DNA from: JBMOKT01 sp049323895
GTDB lineage: Bacteria > Bacillota > Peptococcia > Peptococcales > BICA1-8
Direction of reading: 5' to 3'
DNA: 17,933 bases
Assembly (NCBI GenBank): GCA_049323895.1
Contig: JBMOKT010000009.1
Coordinates: 1-17,933 of the forward strand
Part shown: positions 8,247 to 14,994 of the stretch, piece after piece
How the letters are laid out: every line of letters begins with the position of its first letter
Position numbering within the stretch: position 1 is the stretch's first letter
Made by a program: the position numbers and the translations under genes
The notes under the pieces: generated by a model
What the model was told of the DNA's origin: nothing
Seen by the model: the letters and a program-made list of their open reading frames with translations, nothing else
Database searches by the model: none

Positions 8247-8340
8247 GATTACAGTACCTTTCCCATACGGGAAGCCTGAGATTTTCAATTCCTTAGAATC
8301 TTCACCCTTCGGCAGAAAACAATTTTCTTCTCCTGTAACC
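8247..8340 (-). ncRNA. Glycine riboswitch, aptamer I (divergent)
   Basis: On the minus strand an 8-bp P1, GGUUACAG (8340-8333) with CUGUAAUC (8254-8247), encloses GGAGAAGA, GCCGAAGGGUGAAG and AAUCUCAGGC, the aptamer core blocks. It differs from aptamer II: the usual GCAA after CCGAAGG is UGAA, and the normally short GGCAAAAGGAC segment contains an inserted hairpin UUCCC-GUAU-GGGAA (8273-8260). The purine-rich leader just 5' of P1 could form the known leader-linker kink-turn. Ligand binding by this aptamer may be weakened, with a structural role instead (inference). Confidence 0.85.
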
Positions 8341-8383
8341 ATCATCCCTGAATATTTAGTTGTCCATGATTTGCTTGATAGAG

Positions 8384-8392
8384 ATTATAGCA
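8384..8392 (-). promoter_or_regulatory. Promoter of the glycine-riboswitch operon (extended -10)
   Basis: Minus-strand TGCTATAAT: a perfect -10 hexamer preceded by the TGn extension. No good -35 is visible 17 nt upstream, which extended -10 promoters tolerate. Transcription would begin near 8377, about 37 nt before aptamer I, giving a leader of roughly 385 nt. Nothing else coding is seen in the 8346-8513 gap. Confidence 0.65.
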
Positions 8393-8460
8393 CGGTTTTA
8401 AGTATCAGCATAGTTGTTGAAAAAATTTTATCATTAATATTTTACTTATGAAACAATATC

Positions 8461-8485
8461 GTCTAGGAATCAATGACTCCTAGAC
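8461..8485. terminator. Hairpin after the FAH-family gene
   Basis: Minus-strand transcript GUCUAGGAGUC, loop AUU, GAUUCCUAGAC forms an 11-bp stem with one G-U pair, 29 nt after the stop of the FAH-family gene and upstream of the riboswitch promoter. The 3' flank GATATTGTTTC is only moderately T-rich, so termination is likely but not canonical. Confidence 0.55.
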
Positions 8486-8513
8486 AATTTTATTATACCT
8501 ATAGTAATTAGTA

Positions 8514-9395
8514 TTAGGCTAAAGTTACCTTTAAATCGCCTAATTTTTCTATTCTAGTAATTACCTCATCACCGGGCTTTAGCCAAATTTGTTTGTCCTC
8601 AGGATAGCCCATAATTACACCTTGGGGAGTTCCGGTAAAAATTATGTCCCCAGGCTTCAGCGTCATGTGCTTGGAGATATAGCTTATTAAGAATTTGCAG
8701 TCAAAAATCATATCATTGGTATTGTAGGATTGTCTTATTTCACCATTCACCAGCGTTTCCAAAGCTAAATTATTTGGGTCGTTAATCTCATCAGCAGTGA
8801 CTAAATACCTGCCAATGGGAGCGAAGCCGTCAAGGGTCTTCCCTAACAACCATTGATTTGTCCTAAACTGCAGATTACGTGCCGATAAATCATTGCCTGT
8901 ACAATAGCCAAATACTTTTGATAAAGCTTCTTCTTCACTTACATTATGTGTTACTTGTCCGATCACTATAACTAATTCAACTTCATAATCCATTTTTTCT
9001 ACAACACTGGGAATTTTTATTGTTCCCCCATGGGCAGCTAAAGAGTTATTAAATTTACTGAACAATAAAGGATATGTGGGAATGGGCATGTTGGACTCAA
9101 TAGCATGCTGCCGATAATTAAGCCCTACACAAATAATTTTTTCAGGATTGGTTACACACGGACCGTACACAATATTTTCCTCATTATAAAATAGACCGGA
9201 CGGATCATGCAATGCCAAATCAATTATTTTGAGGATAACGCTATTTTGGGCTTCCCAATCTTTAATTATATCCATAATATTTCCAGGAACTTGAATGTTA
9301 AATCTGGCAGCAGCTTTACTTAAATTTAAAATCCCTTGTTCAGTTTGAATTCCAATACCATAGTTTTTATCTTCTAAAACAGCAACTAATTTCAT
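8514..9395 (-). CDS. Fumarylacetoacetate hydrolase family protein
   Basis: About 293 residues. The C-terminal two thirds is a FAH-family barrel: I-I-C-V-G-L-N-Y-R-Q-H (residues 87-97), M-D-Y-E-V-E-L (metal ligands Glu138 and Glu140), G-N-D-L-S-A-R-N (Asp169), L-L-G-K-T-L-D-G-F (Lys186, Asp189) and K-P-G-D-I-I-F-T-G-T-P-Q-G-V near the end. Family members cleave or decarboxylate/isomerise 2-oxo acids and diketo acids using Mg or Mn; the exact substrate is not readable. The N-terminal 60-70 residues are the usual FAH cap segment. ATG 9395 is favoured because GGGAGAG lies about 6 nt upstream; the upstream ATG at 9413 lies ahead of it. It is on the same strand as the transporter operon but has its own hairpin terminator, and the operon's promoter follows it, so it is probably a separate unit. 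Confidence 0.92.
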   Translation of the reverse strand: MKLVAVLEDKNYGIGIQTEQGILNLSKAAARFNIQVPGNIMDIIKDWEAQNSVILKIIDLALHDPSGLFYNEENIVYGPCVTNPEKIICVGLNYRQHAIESNMPIPTYPLLFSKFNNSLAAHGGTIKIPSVVEKMDYEVELVIVIGQVTHNVSEEEALSKVFGYCTGNDLSARNLQFRTNQWLLGKTLDGFAPIGRYLVTADEINDPNNLALETLVNGEIRQSYNTNDMIFDCKFLISYISKHMTLKPGDIIFTGTPQGVIMGYPEDKQIWLKPGDEVITRIEKLGDLKVTLA

Positions 9396-9497
9396 TAATG
9401 CTCTCCCTTCCATTTTTCATTAGTTTTTATAAATTTTATTCTACAGATTATTTCACGTATCCTCTAAGATAAAAATTTAATTTATGAAAGTAATTAT

Positions 9498-9526
9498 ATT
9501 TTATAACCTTTGTCTTTCCGCTCCAA
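9498..9526 (-). promoter_or_regulatory. Candidate promoter of the FAH-family gene
   Basis: Minus-strand TTGGAG (9526-9521), 17-nt spacer, TAAAAT (9503-9498). The -10 matches 5 of 6 consensus bases; the -35 is weak. The spacing is ideal and it lies about 100 nt before the start codon. Confidence 0.4.
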
Positions 9527-9557
9527 TTGTTTATGGTTTTTATTATTTTGGTAATAT
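9527..9557 (+). promoter_or_regulatory. Candidate promoter of the cation exchanger gene
   Basis: TTGTTT (9527-9532) and TGG-TAATAT (extended -10, hexamer 9552-9557), 19-nt spacer. The extended TG motif compensates for the long spacer. It lies 56 nt before the start codon and overlaps, back to back, the candidate promoter of the divergent FAH-family gene. Confidence 0.4.
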
Positions 9558-9612
9558 ATTAAATGGAATAACATAGGGAAATGTGTTCAGTTTTGGTAAT
9601 TTGGAGGTTAAA

Positions 9613-10581
9613 ATGTTTATTGTGTTTGTACTATTTATATTAAGTATTCTTTTAATCATCAAGGGAGGTGACTTATTTACAGATGGTGCAATATGGCTGG
9701 CAACCTATACTGGCGTTCCACAAGTTATTATAGGTGCGACAGTTGTTAGTTTAGCAACTACTGTTCCCGAGTTTACCATTACCGTTCTGGCTGCACTTAC
9801 CGGTCACCCGGACTTGGCAGTAGGAAATGTAATTGGCTCTTCGACAGTGAATATAGGATTAATCTTATCCCTTTCCATAATTATTTCCCCTTTAGTTGTT
9901 ACGGCTTTTATGCGGAAAGGGTCTTTAATAATGGTTTTCACCGGAATAGTTTTTGTCTTATTACTGCAAAACAAGGTAATCACCAGTATAAATGCTGTTT
10001 ATCTGCTGGCAATGTTAATTGCATACTTTATCTATAATTTCAGGCAAATTAAAGCGCCTAAATCAAATCTCTCTGACAGCTTGCAAATTAATTTTGAAAT
10101 AATTTCTAAGGATAACAGAGCTTTTAAAAAAAATATTTTTTCAATTATCATAGGTGCCTCCTTAATTATTATAGGCAGCAGGCTCTTGATAAACAACGGG
10201 TCAAAAATAGCTGACTTTTTGGGAGTTCCCGAACTTATTATAGGGTTGACTCTTATTGCTTTAGGCACCTCACTTCCCGAATTAGTAACTGCTGTTTCCT
10301 CAGCTTTGAAAAAAAACCCTGAAATTGGTATTGGAAATGTTTTGGGAGCAAATTTTTTGAATATGACCATGACCTTTGGAGGAACTGCATTAATTGCACC
10401 AATACCAATTAATAATCAAACCCTTACGCTAGATGCTCCATTTATGCTAATTTTAATGGCTGCAACTGCAGCATTTATGACCTTTTTTAAAAAGTTGAAT
10501 ATTATTCATGGTTTAATAATATTATCTCTCTACATCATATATCTGTATTTAATTGTACTAAACAGCTATATTCATTCTTAG
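9613..10581 (+). CDS. CaCA-family sodium/calcium exchanger (YrbG-like)
   Basis: 322 residues, about ten membrane segments in two similar halves. Both alpha repeats that build the ion path are visible: in the first half I-G-A-T-V-V-S-L-A-T-T-V-P-E followed by A-V-G-N-V-I-G-S-S-T-V-N-I; in the second half I-G-L-T-L-I-A-L-G-T-S-L-P-E followed by I-G-N-V-L-G-A-N-F-L-N. The acidic residues after Pro in each repeat are the conserved ion ligands. A hydrophilic loop of about 30 residues (after F-R-Q-I-K) joins the halves. It probably exports Ca2+ or another divalent cation against Na+ or H+. ATG 9613 has GGAGG (9603-9607) 5 nt upstream; the GTG at 9583 is less likely. It stands alone between divergent FAH and the repeat region. 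Confidence 0.92.
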   Translation: MFIVFVLFILSILLIIKGGDLFTDGAIWLATYTGVPQVIIGATVVSLATTVPEFTITVLAALTGHPDLAVGNVIGSSTVNIGLILSLSIIISPLVVTAFMRKGSLIMVFTGIVFVLLLQNKVITSINAVYLLAMLIAYFIYNFRQIKAPKSNLSDSLQINFEIISKDNRAFKKNIFSIIIGASLIIIGSRLLINNGSKIADFLGVPELIIGLTLIALGTSLPELVTAVSSALKKNPEIGIGNVLGANFLNMTMTFGGTALIAPIPINNQTLTLDAPFMLILMAATAAFMTFFKKLNIIHGLIILSLYIIYLYLIVLNSYIHS

Positions 10582-10618
10582 CCAAGCAAACTATTACTTG
10601 ATCATTTAAATATGTTTT

Positions 10619-10715
10619 ATACTTATAAGAAAGTATAACTTTTACAAGGTAATAAGTATAAGTGCAACATCGGCTTCCGCAGTCGCCAAAGGCTCGGCGC
10701 AAGCCGTGTTTTCTA
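10619..10715 (+). repeat. 97-bp tandem repeat, unit 1
   Basis: Unit 1 of a direct tandem pair with period exactly 97 bp; it differs from unit 2 at about five positions, all within the first 26 bp. The inner part is about two-thirds G+C in an AT-rich setting and is palindromic: AACA-T-CGGCTT (10666-10676) pairs with AAGCCG-TGTT (10701-10710), with a further CGCC/GGCG inside. An outer pair AATAAGTAT (10651-10659) with ATACTTATT (10716-10724) spans the unit boundary. The element type is not recognised; it is not a CRISPR (only two units and no spacers). Confidence 0.9.
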
Positions 10716-10812
10716 ATACTTATTGGGAAATATAACTTTTTCAAGGTAATAAGTATAAGTGCAACATCGGCTTCCGCAGTCGCCAAAGGCTCGGCGCAAG
10801 CCGTGTTTTCTA
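10716..10812 (+). repeat. 97-bp tandem repeat, unit 2
   Basis: Direct copy of unit 1 at a 97-bp offset. From CAAGGT (10742) to TTTTCTA (10812) it is identical to unit 1. After it the sequence changes to the unique leader of the DUF2157 gene (AATGGAATTT onward), so the outer ATACTTATT arm is missing here. No terminal inverted repeats or transposase are seen. Confidence 0.9.
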
Positions 10813-11095
10813 ATGGAATTTAATGTGATAAGATATAGTTACAAAGTCTAAGTCTAACAAAGCGAGGTNNNNNNNNNNNNNNNNNNNNNNNNNNNNNNNN
10901 NNNNNNNNNNNNNNNNNNNNNNNNNNNNNNNNNNNNNNNNNNNNNNNNNNNNNNNNNNNNNNNNNNNNCAAGGTAATAAGTATAAGTGCAACATCGGCTT
11001 CCGCAGTCGCCAAAGGCTCGGCGCAAGCCGTGTTTTCTAATGGAATTTAATGTGATAAGATATAGTTACAAAGTCTAAGTCTAACAAAGCGAGGT
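10742..11095. repeat. 127-bp perfect direct duplication flanking the gap
   Basis: Bases 10742-10868 and 10969-11095 are identical over all 127 positions, and the identity runs exactly to the N run on each side (first copy ends at the gap; second begins at it). Best explained as overlapping contig ends left unmerged in scaffolding, not as a true duplication. The third partial repeat unit at 10969-11039 would then be the same DNA as 10742-10812. Confidence 0.85.
10869..10968. other. Assembly gap, 100 N
   Basis: Exactly 100 undetermined bases, the conventional length for a gap of unknown size. The true distance may be zero or negative given the 127-bp identity at both edges. The 522-bp stretch 10582-11103 holds only the repeats, this gap and the presumed leader of the next gene; open frames read across it are meaningless. 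Confidence 0.97.
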
Positions 11096-11096
11096 G
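11091..11096 (+). promoter_or_regulatory. Ribosome binding site deciding a CTG start
   Basis: GAGGTG at 11091-11096, 7 nt before CTG 11104. A TGA in the same frame at 11095-11097 excludes any earlier start, and there is no ATG, GTG or TTG in frame until TTG 11266, so this site points to initiation at CTG. Confidence 0.6.
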
Positions 11097-11103
11097 AAAT
11101 ACC

Positions 11104-12180
11104 CTGGATAAAAGACAAATATCTAAGGATCAGTATGAATTTTTAAAAGAAGAACTTGAACACTTATCCTCTTCGGAAATAATAACTGAAGAAACTAATA
11201 AAAGAATATTAGCTGAGTACGCAATTAGGGCAGGCAGTCTTAATTTTATTCGGATAATTCTGACCTTGGGTGCTGTTTTGTTAGGTCTGGGAATCCTAAG
11301 CTTCATAGCCTCCAATTGGCAGGAAATTAGCAAATTAGCAAAGTTCACCCTACTTTTAGGTATTTATTTACTGACAAACACAGTGGGATACAAGCTGATA
11401 AATAATTATCCTAAAACAGGAATTAGTCTAATCTACCTAGGAGTCTTGACATATGGCGCCGCGATTTTTCTCATTGGACAAATTTTTAATTTCAGCGGAC
11501 ATTTTAGCGGTGCATTTTTCCTTTGGGGGTTAGGTGTCCTCCCCATGGCTTTCCTATTAAGGGACAAATTGATTTTTATTTTCGCCCATGTCTTGTTTTT
11601 AGTTTATCTGAACGGTAGTTTTGCCATCAACGGCTTGCCTTTGATTATGCTTGTTTTGAGCCCGGTGTTATACTACATCAACAATATAATGGGAAATTAC
11701 AAATTAGGCACATTTTTTAATAACTTGCTTGCTCTGAATACTATAGGCTATTTTGCCTATTACCTAGGTCTTGAGGGATTCTATATCTGCGTAATGTTTC
11801 TAATCATAGGAATTTTCATGTATTTACTGCCCTTCCCCTTAAACAAAGAAATCATGAGATTTCAAGGTAACATTGCCGTAGGCATATCGGGCATAATTTT
11901 AACATTTAAAGGGGCGTGGAGTATTATACCTGCAGAAGGCAGAATAGCTGCAAGTATTATATTTACTTTAGCCTTTCTGTTATTTTTGTTTAGTTCAGTA
12001 AGAAAAGGCAGTTTAATTTCTTTGATGTTTATATGCATAACTATCTTTAGATTTTATTTTGATACCTTTTATGATTTTATGCCTAAGTCCATTTTCTTTA
12101 TTATTGGCGGAGTTCTCTTGATTGGTTTTGGATATTATTTTGAAAAGTTAAGGAAAAAGGGGGTTACTATCGGTGTATAA
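11104..12180 (+). CDS. DUF2157 domain membrane protein
   Basis: About 358 residues from CTG 11104. The soluble N-terminus (D-K-R-Q-I-S-K-D-Q-Y-E-F-L-K-E-E-L then E-E-T-N-K-R-I-L-A-E-Y) is the typical DUF2157 opening, followed by about ten membrane segments; L-L-G-L-G-I-L-S-F-I-A-S-N-W in the first one is a family signature. Function of the family is unknown. Starting at TTG 11266 would remove this conserved N-terminal domain and has no ribosome site, so the unusual CTG start is preferred; a sequencing error at the neighbouring contig edge is the alternative. It overlaps the next gene by 8 bp, so the two are co-translated. No convincing promoter could be fixed in the leader; ATAAGATATAG near 11055 is a weak candidate. 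Confidence 0.85.
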   Translation: MDKRQISKDQYEFLKEELEHLSSSEIITEETNKRILAEYAIRAGSLNFIRIILTLGAVLLGLGILSFIASNWQEISKLAKFTLLLGIYLLTNTVGYKLINNYPKTGISLIYLGVLTYGAAIFLIGQIFNFSGHFSGAFFLWGLGVLPMAFLLRDKLIFIFAHVLFLVYLNGSFAINGLPLIMLVLSPVLYYINNIMGNYKLGTFFNNLLALNTIGYFAYYLGLEGFYICVMFLIIGIFMYLLPFPLNKEIMRFQGNIAVGISGIILTFKGAWSIIPAEGRIAASIIFTLAFLLFLFSSVRKGSLISLMFICITIFRFYFDTFYDFMPKSIFFIIGGVLLIGFGYYFEKLRKKGVTIGV

Positions 12181-12742
12181 CAAAAAGAAGTTTATTATTG
12201 CTGTAGCAATCCCCGTCCTAATCCTCTCGGCAATGGCGGTACAGCCTGTATTGACACTGTTTTTCGGTAAAGAAATCTTATTGGAAACAAGGCCCTTTGA
12301 CCCCCGGGATATATTTAGGGGAGACTATGTGGAGTTGGCATATAAGATAGAAGAAGTTCCTCTGGAAAAATTCCCTCCCGAGTTATTAGCCTTGGCCGAT
12401 AATAGCGAGGAAAAAAAATCAGTCTTAAAAAAAATGGAGACTGTTTACGGAATACTTAAAGAGGATAACGGACATATGATTTTAGACTATATTTCCCTGG
12501 GAAAACCCAAGGACAGTCTTTACATCAAGGGGAAAATTCCGTCATATTATGTATTTCTATATCGGGATAAACATTCATCTAATCCCATCTTTATTGATTT
12601 TGGGCTGGATAGGTATTTTGTCCCTGAAAATACAGGAAAAGACCTTGAAGAAGCAGCAAGACAAGGAAAACTGGCAGCCAAGGTAAAAGTACTTAACGGC
12701 TATGGGATACTAATTGATATTACTTCACTGGTAAGTGACTAG
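12173..12742 (+). CDS. GDYXXLXY family protein
   Basis: 189 residues. An N-terminal hydrophobic segment (residues about 7-27) is followed by an extracytoplasmic domain with D-P-R-D-I-F-R-G-D-Y-V-E-L-A-Y, the defining G-D-Y-x-x-L-x-Y motif, at residues about 43-57. Family members are small membrane-anchored proteins of unknown function that are regularly encoded next to DUF2157 proteins, exactly as here. GTG 12173 lies inside the end of the upstream gene; GGGGG is about 9 nt before it. The stop TAG (12740-12742) falls within the heptad repeat tract. Confidence 0.9.
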   Translation: MYNKKKFIIAVAIPVLILSAMAVQPVLTLFFGKEILLETRPFDPRDIFRGDYVELAYKIEEVPLEKFPPELLALADNSEEKKSVLKKMETVYGILKEDNGHMILDYISLGKPKDSLYIKGKIPSYYVFLYRDKHSSNPIFIDFGLDRYFVPENTGKDLEEAARQGKLAAKVKVLNGYGILIDITSLVSD

Positions 12743-12761
12743 TGACCAGTGACCAGTGAAA
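12734..12761 (+). repeat. AGTGACC heptad repeat tract 1
   Basis: Four consecutive 7-mers: AGTGACT, AGTGACC, AGTGACC, AGTGAAA. The tract begins inside the last codons of the GDYXXLXY gene. With upstream TTCACTGGT (12724-12732) the ACCAGTGAA at 12752-12760 makes a 9-bp inverted repeat, so a hairpin between the convergent genes is possible. There is no following T run. Confidence 0.85.
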
Positions 12762-12783
12762 GAGTGGAACAGTGAACAATTTT

Positions 12784-13605
12784 TTATATACAATCCACAT
12801 CCAAAGGAATTCCTCTAGTTTCATCCCGATGCAATAAAATGGCATTTTTATTGCATGCCGAAACACACACCCCACATCCCATACACTTTTCCTTCTGTAC
12901 CTCAAAGGATGGAGCAATAGCTTCGAAAGGACATTTTTTAATACACACACCACAGGTGATGCAGATTTCCTTATGAATTTCTGCACTAAAGCCTGATGGC
13001 GCCAACATAGGCACTCCATGTTTAACCATTGCCTCCAAACCCAGACAGCAGCATTTACAGCAGTTGCAAATAACGTAGAATCTATCCAAGCAAGCTTCTT
13101 TAAAATATGCTGAATGAACACACCCCTTTTTGTGAACCTCATCCAAGAGTTCCAGAGCCTCCTCTGGGGTCATCTTTTTTGACTTATGGGGATGATGCTC
13201 AATGATAAAGTCTGTAAAGGGCTGACCAATAACCATACACACCATGGAAGGTGTACAGGGGTTTTTGGCTGACGCACGACAAGGACATTCAAGTACAGCA
13301 ATATCCAAGGGATTTTCCAGTACAATTTTTCTCGCAACGGGATAGGGTATTATCTGCTCTAGATCTGTTACAGGTATATTTTTGTTCAATGTAATAATTT
13401 TTTTAGCTAAATCAGGTGTCAGCACCTTAGAATGGTAAGTTGCTGCCACTTTTTCTGGTCCCTTTTCAGCAGCACTTGGCAGCAAAGCTCTGGCTGTTTT
13501 TATATATTTATCAGGCCAAGCAGCATAAACATACATGTGTAAAAAGTTCTTTAGATTAGAAAACCCGTATTCTTTAAATGCTTTTCTTGTAGATTTTTTT
13601 ATCAT
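12784..13605 (-). CDS. 4Fe-4S binding protein with two C-terminal ferredoxin clusters
   Basis: 273 residues, cytoplasmic. The C-terminus has two ferredoxin motifs: C-I-T-C-G-V-C-I-K-K-C-P and C-M-G-C-G-V-C-V-S-A-C-N. The last motif lacks the usual Pro after the fourth Cys. The N-terminal half has two further Cys groups: C-P-C-R followed by C and C over about 16 residues, and C-N-C-C-K-C-C-C. This layout is common in uncharacterised anaerobe electron-transfer proteins; extra clusters or a metal site in the N-terminal half are likely but not assigned. Start ATG 13605 is set by GGGAGG 5 nt upstream; a longer frame to 13674 would cross the promoter. A duplicate of the site, GGAGGTTAA, lies 13 bp further upstream (13607-13615 and 13620-13628). 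It is divergent from the HD gene. Confidence 0.9.
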   Translation of the reverse strand: MIKKSTRKAFKEYGFSNLKNFLHMYVYAAWPDKYIKTARALLPSAAEKGPEKVAATYHSKVLTPDLAKKIITLNKNIPVTDLEQIIPYPVARKIVLENPLDIAVLECPCRASAKNPCTPSMVCMVIGQPFTDFIIEHHPHKSKKMTPEEALELLDEVHKKGCVHSAYFKEACLDRFYVICNCCKCCCLGLEAMVKHGVPMLAPSGFSAEIHKEICITCGVCIKKCPFEAIAPSFEVQKEKCMGCGVCVSACNKNAILLHRDETRGIPLDVDCI

Positions 13606-13660
13606 ATTAACCTCCCGGTTTAACCTCCTGGCTGAAATAAAAAGTTTATTTGCATTTCTA

Positions 13661-13689
13661 ATTATATCCAACAAGCAAAGGGTAATAAA
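13661..13689 (-). promoter_or_regulatory. Candidate promoter of the 4Fe-4S protein gene
   Basis: Minus-strand TATAAT (13666-13661) preceded at 17 nt by the weak -35 TTTATT (13689-13684). The perfect -10 lies 56 nt upstream of ATG 13605. Confidence 0.45.
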
Positions 13690-13732
13690 GTTAATGGGAT
13701 TTTTGAATTGTCTTTTTATTTGTTCAATAGGT

Positions 13733-13761
13733 TTGAAAAATTATGATACAATTGATATAAA
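13733..13761 (+). promoter_or_regulatory. Promoter of the HD-domain gene
   Basis: TTGAAA (13733-13738), 17-nt spacer, TATAAA (13756-13761): close to the vegetative sigma-A consensus and ending 28 nt before the start codon at 13790, so the leader would be about 20 nt. Confidence 0.65.
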
Positions 13762-13789
13762 AATTCCAATAAACATTTGGAGGATAGAT

Positions 13790-14977
13790 ATGATTAGAAA
13801 AGGACTCATCTTAAAAATCTTTGACGCCTTTTATATGCAGCGTTGGAATGATAAGCTACGGCCTATCGAGCTGATAGAAATGGACAAGCAGGCCCATAAA
13901 ATGTTCTTTGCTTATTTCCTGGGAAAATTTGCCGAAGACCAACCGGGTTTTAGTTGGACAGAAATTATCGAAGGAAGTATCTTTGAGCTTTTACAAAGGA
14001 TTGTAATAACAGATATTAAGCCTCCTGTATTTTATAAAATAAAATCTAATACGGAAAAATATAAGAAGCTCAATGAGTATGTATTCAATAAGTTGCAAAC
14101 CCTTATCTCTCCCCTTGAAAGTGACTTTTCCGATAGATTTAAAAATTATTTCACCCAGGAAGAAGATAACATTAATAAGCGGATTCTAGGGGCAGCCCAC
14201 AATTATGCATCAATGTGGGAATTTGAGATTATTGAGCGGTTAAATCCTAATGGTTTTGAAATTAAAGAGATTAAGGGGGACTTTATTAAACGGATTGAAA
14301 AATACAATGACTTAGAAGGAATGCGTCAATTAGCTTTAAACAGTAATTATAAAAATTTTCTTGACCTCTGTGGTCATTTAAGATTTCAGGCTAGATGGGC
14401 CCATTTGCACCGCATACCTAAAACCTCGGTTATTGGTCATTCTCTATTTGTAGCTATTCTATCATATATTTTTTCTATGGAACTAAAGGCTTGTCCTAAA
14501 AGACGCTTTAATAATTTTTTCACCGGAGTATTCCATGATTTACCGGAAGTATTAACCCGAGACATCATTTCTCCTGTGAAAAGTAAAGTGGTCGGTCTGG
14601 AGGACCTAATTAAGGAGATTGAAATTCAACAAATGGAAGAAATAGTTTTCCCCTTAATACCTGATAAATTTCTCCTGGAAATAAAAATGTTTATCGAAGA
14701 TGAGTTTGCCAACTATGTAACAAAAGAAGACGCGCTAATTAATGTAACCAGTGAGGAAATAAGCGCATACTATAACAAGGATGAATTTAACCCTAGAGAC
14801 GGCAGGTTAATTAAGGCAGCTGATGAAATGGCAGCTTTCATTGAAGCCAAGGTAGCTATAGAAAATGGTTGTACCAGTGAAGAATTCCAGAAAGCAAAAT
14901 GGATGATAAAAAATAAGTATGAAGAAAATCCCATGGTTGCGGGGATTAACTTGGGAGCAATTTATGCTGATTTATAA
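13790..14977 (+). CDS. HD domain-containing protein
   Basis: 395 residues. The HD metal site is readable: G-H-S-L-F (His217), V-F-H-D-L-P-E (His249-Asp250) and K-A-A-D-E-M-A-A-F (Asp345), the H...HD...D order of HD phosphohydrolases, closest to the YfbR-like/HD_3 type. Residues 1-200 are an extra helical region with a possible second, partial HD-like segment (A-A-H-N-Y-A-S-M-W-E-F-E, His137); W-N-D-K-L-R-P-I-E-L near residue 19 is also typical of this group. Likely a nucleotide phosphohydrolase, substrate unknown. ATG 13790 has GGAGG about 7 nt upstream; the open frame extends to 13535 but that part runs through the promoter and the divergent gene. Single-gene unit with its own promoter and terminator. 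Confidence 0.88.
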   Translation: MIRKGLILKIFDAFYMQRWNDKLRPIELIEMDKQAHKMFFAYFLGKFAEDQPGFSWTEIIEGSIFELLQRIVITDIKPPVFYKIKSNTEKYKKLNEYVFNKLQTLISPLESDFSDRFKNYFTQEEDNINKRILGAAHNYASMWEFEIIERLNPNGFEIKEIKGDFIKRIEKYNDLEGMRQLALNSNYKNFLDLCGHLRFQARWAHLHRIPKTSVIGHSLFVAILSYIFSMELKACPKRRFNNFFTGVFHDLPEVLTRDIISPVKSKVVGLEDLIKEIEIQQMEEIVFPLIPDKFLLEIKMFIEDEFANYVTKEDALINVTSEEISAYYNKDEFNPRDGRLIKAADEMAAFIEAKVAIENGCTSEEFQKAKWMIKNKYEENPMVAGINLGAIYADL

Positions 14978-14994
14978 ATGCCGAAAGGCATTTT
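14976..14994 (+). terminator. Terminator of the HD-domain gene
   Basis: AAATGCC, GAAA tetraloop, GGCATTT followed by TTA. The 7-bp stem starts on the stop codon of the HD gene. The T tract is short, so strength is uncertain. Confidence 0.6.

Noticed and set aside
8121..8345. 74-residue minus-strand open frame starting at 8345
   Set aside because: It lies over the tandem glycine riboswitch on the same strand; the conserved RNA blocks explain the sequence and the peptide has no family pattern.
10535..11026. Minus-strand open frames through the repeats and N run
   Set aside because: They are translations of repeat DNA and undetermined bases, with no ribosome site.
10619..11039. The repeats as a CRISPR array
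   Set aside because: Units are 97 bp, contiguous with no spacers, and only two real copies exist; no cas genes nearby.
10969..11039. A genuine third copy of the 97-bp repeat
   Set aside because: It lies inside the 127-bp sequence identical to that left of the gap, so it is most simply the same DNA counted twice.
12720..13142. 140-residue minus-strand frame overlapping the 4Fe-4S gene
   Set aside because: Out-of-frame shadow of the Cys-rich coding region.
13535..13789. N-terminal extension of the HD-domain protein
   Set aside because: It would run through the divergent 4Fe-4S gene and the TTGAAA/TATAAA promoter; a strong GGAGG site favours ATG 13790.
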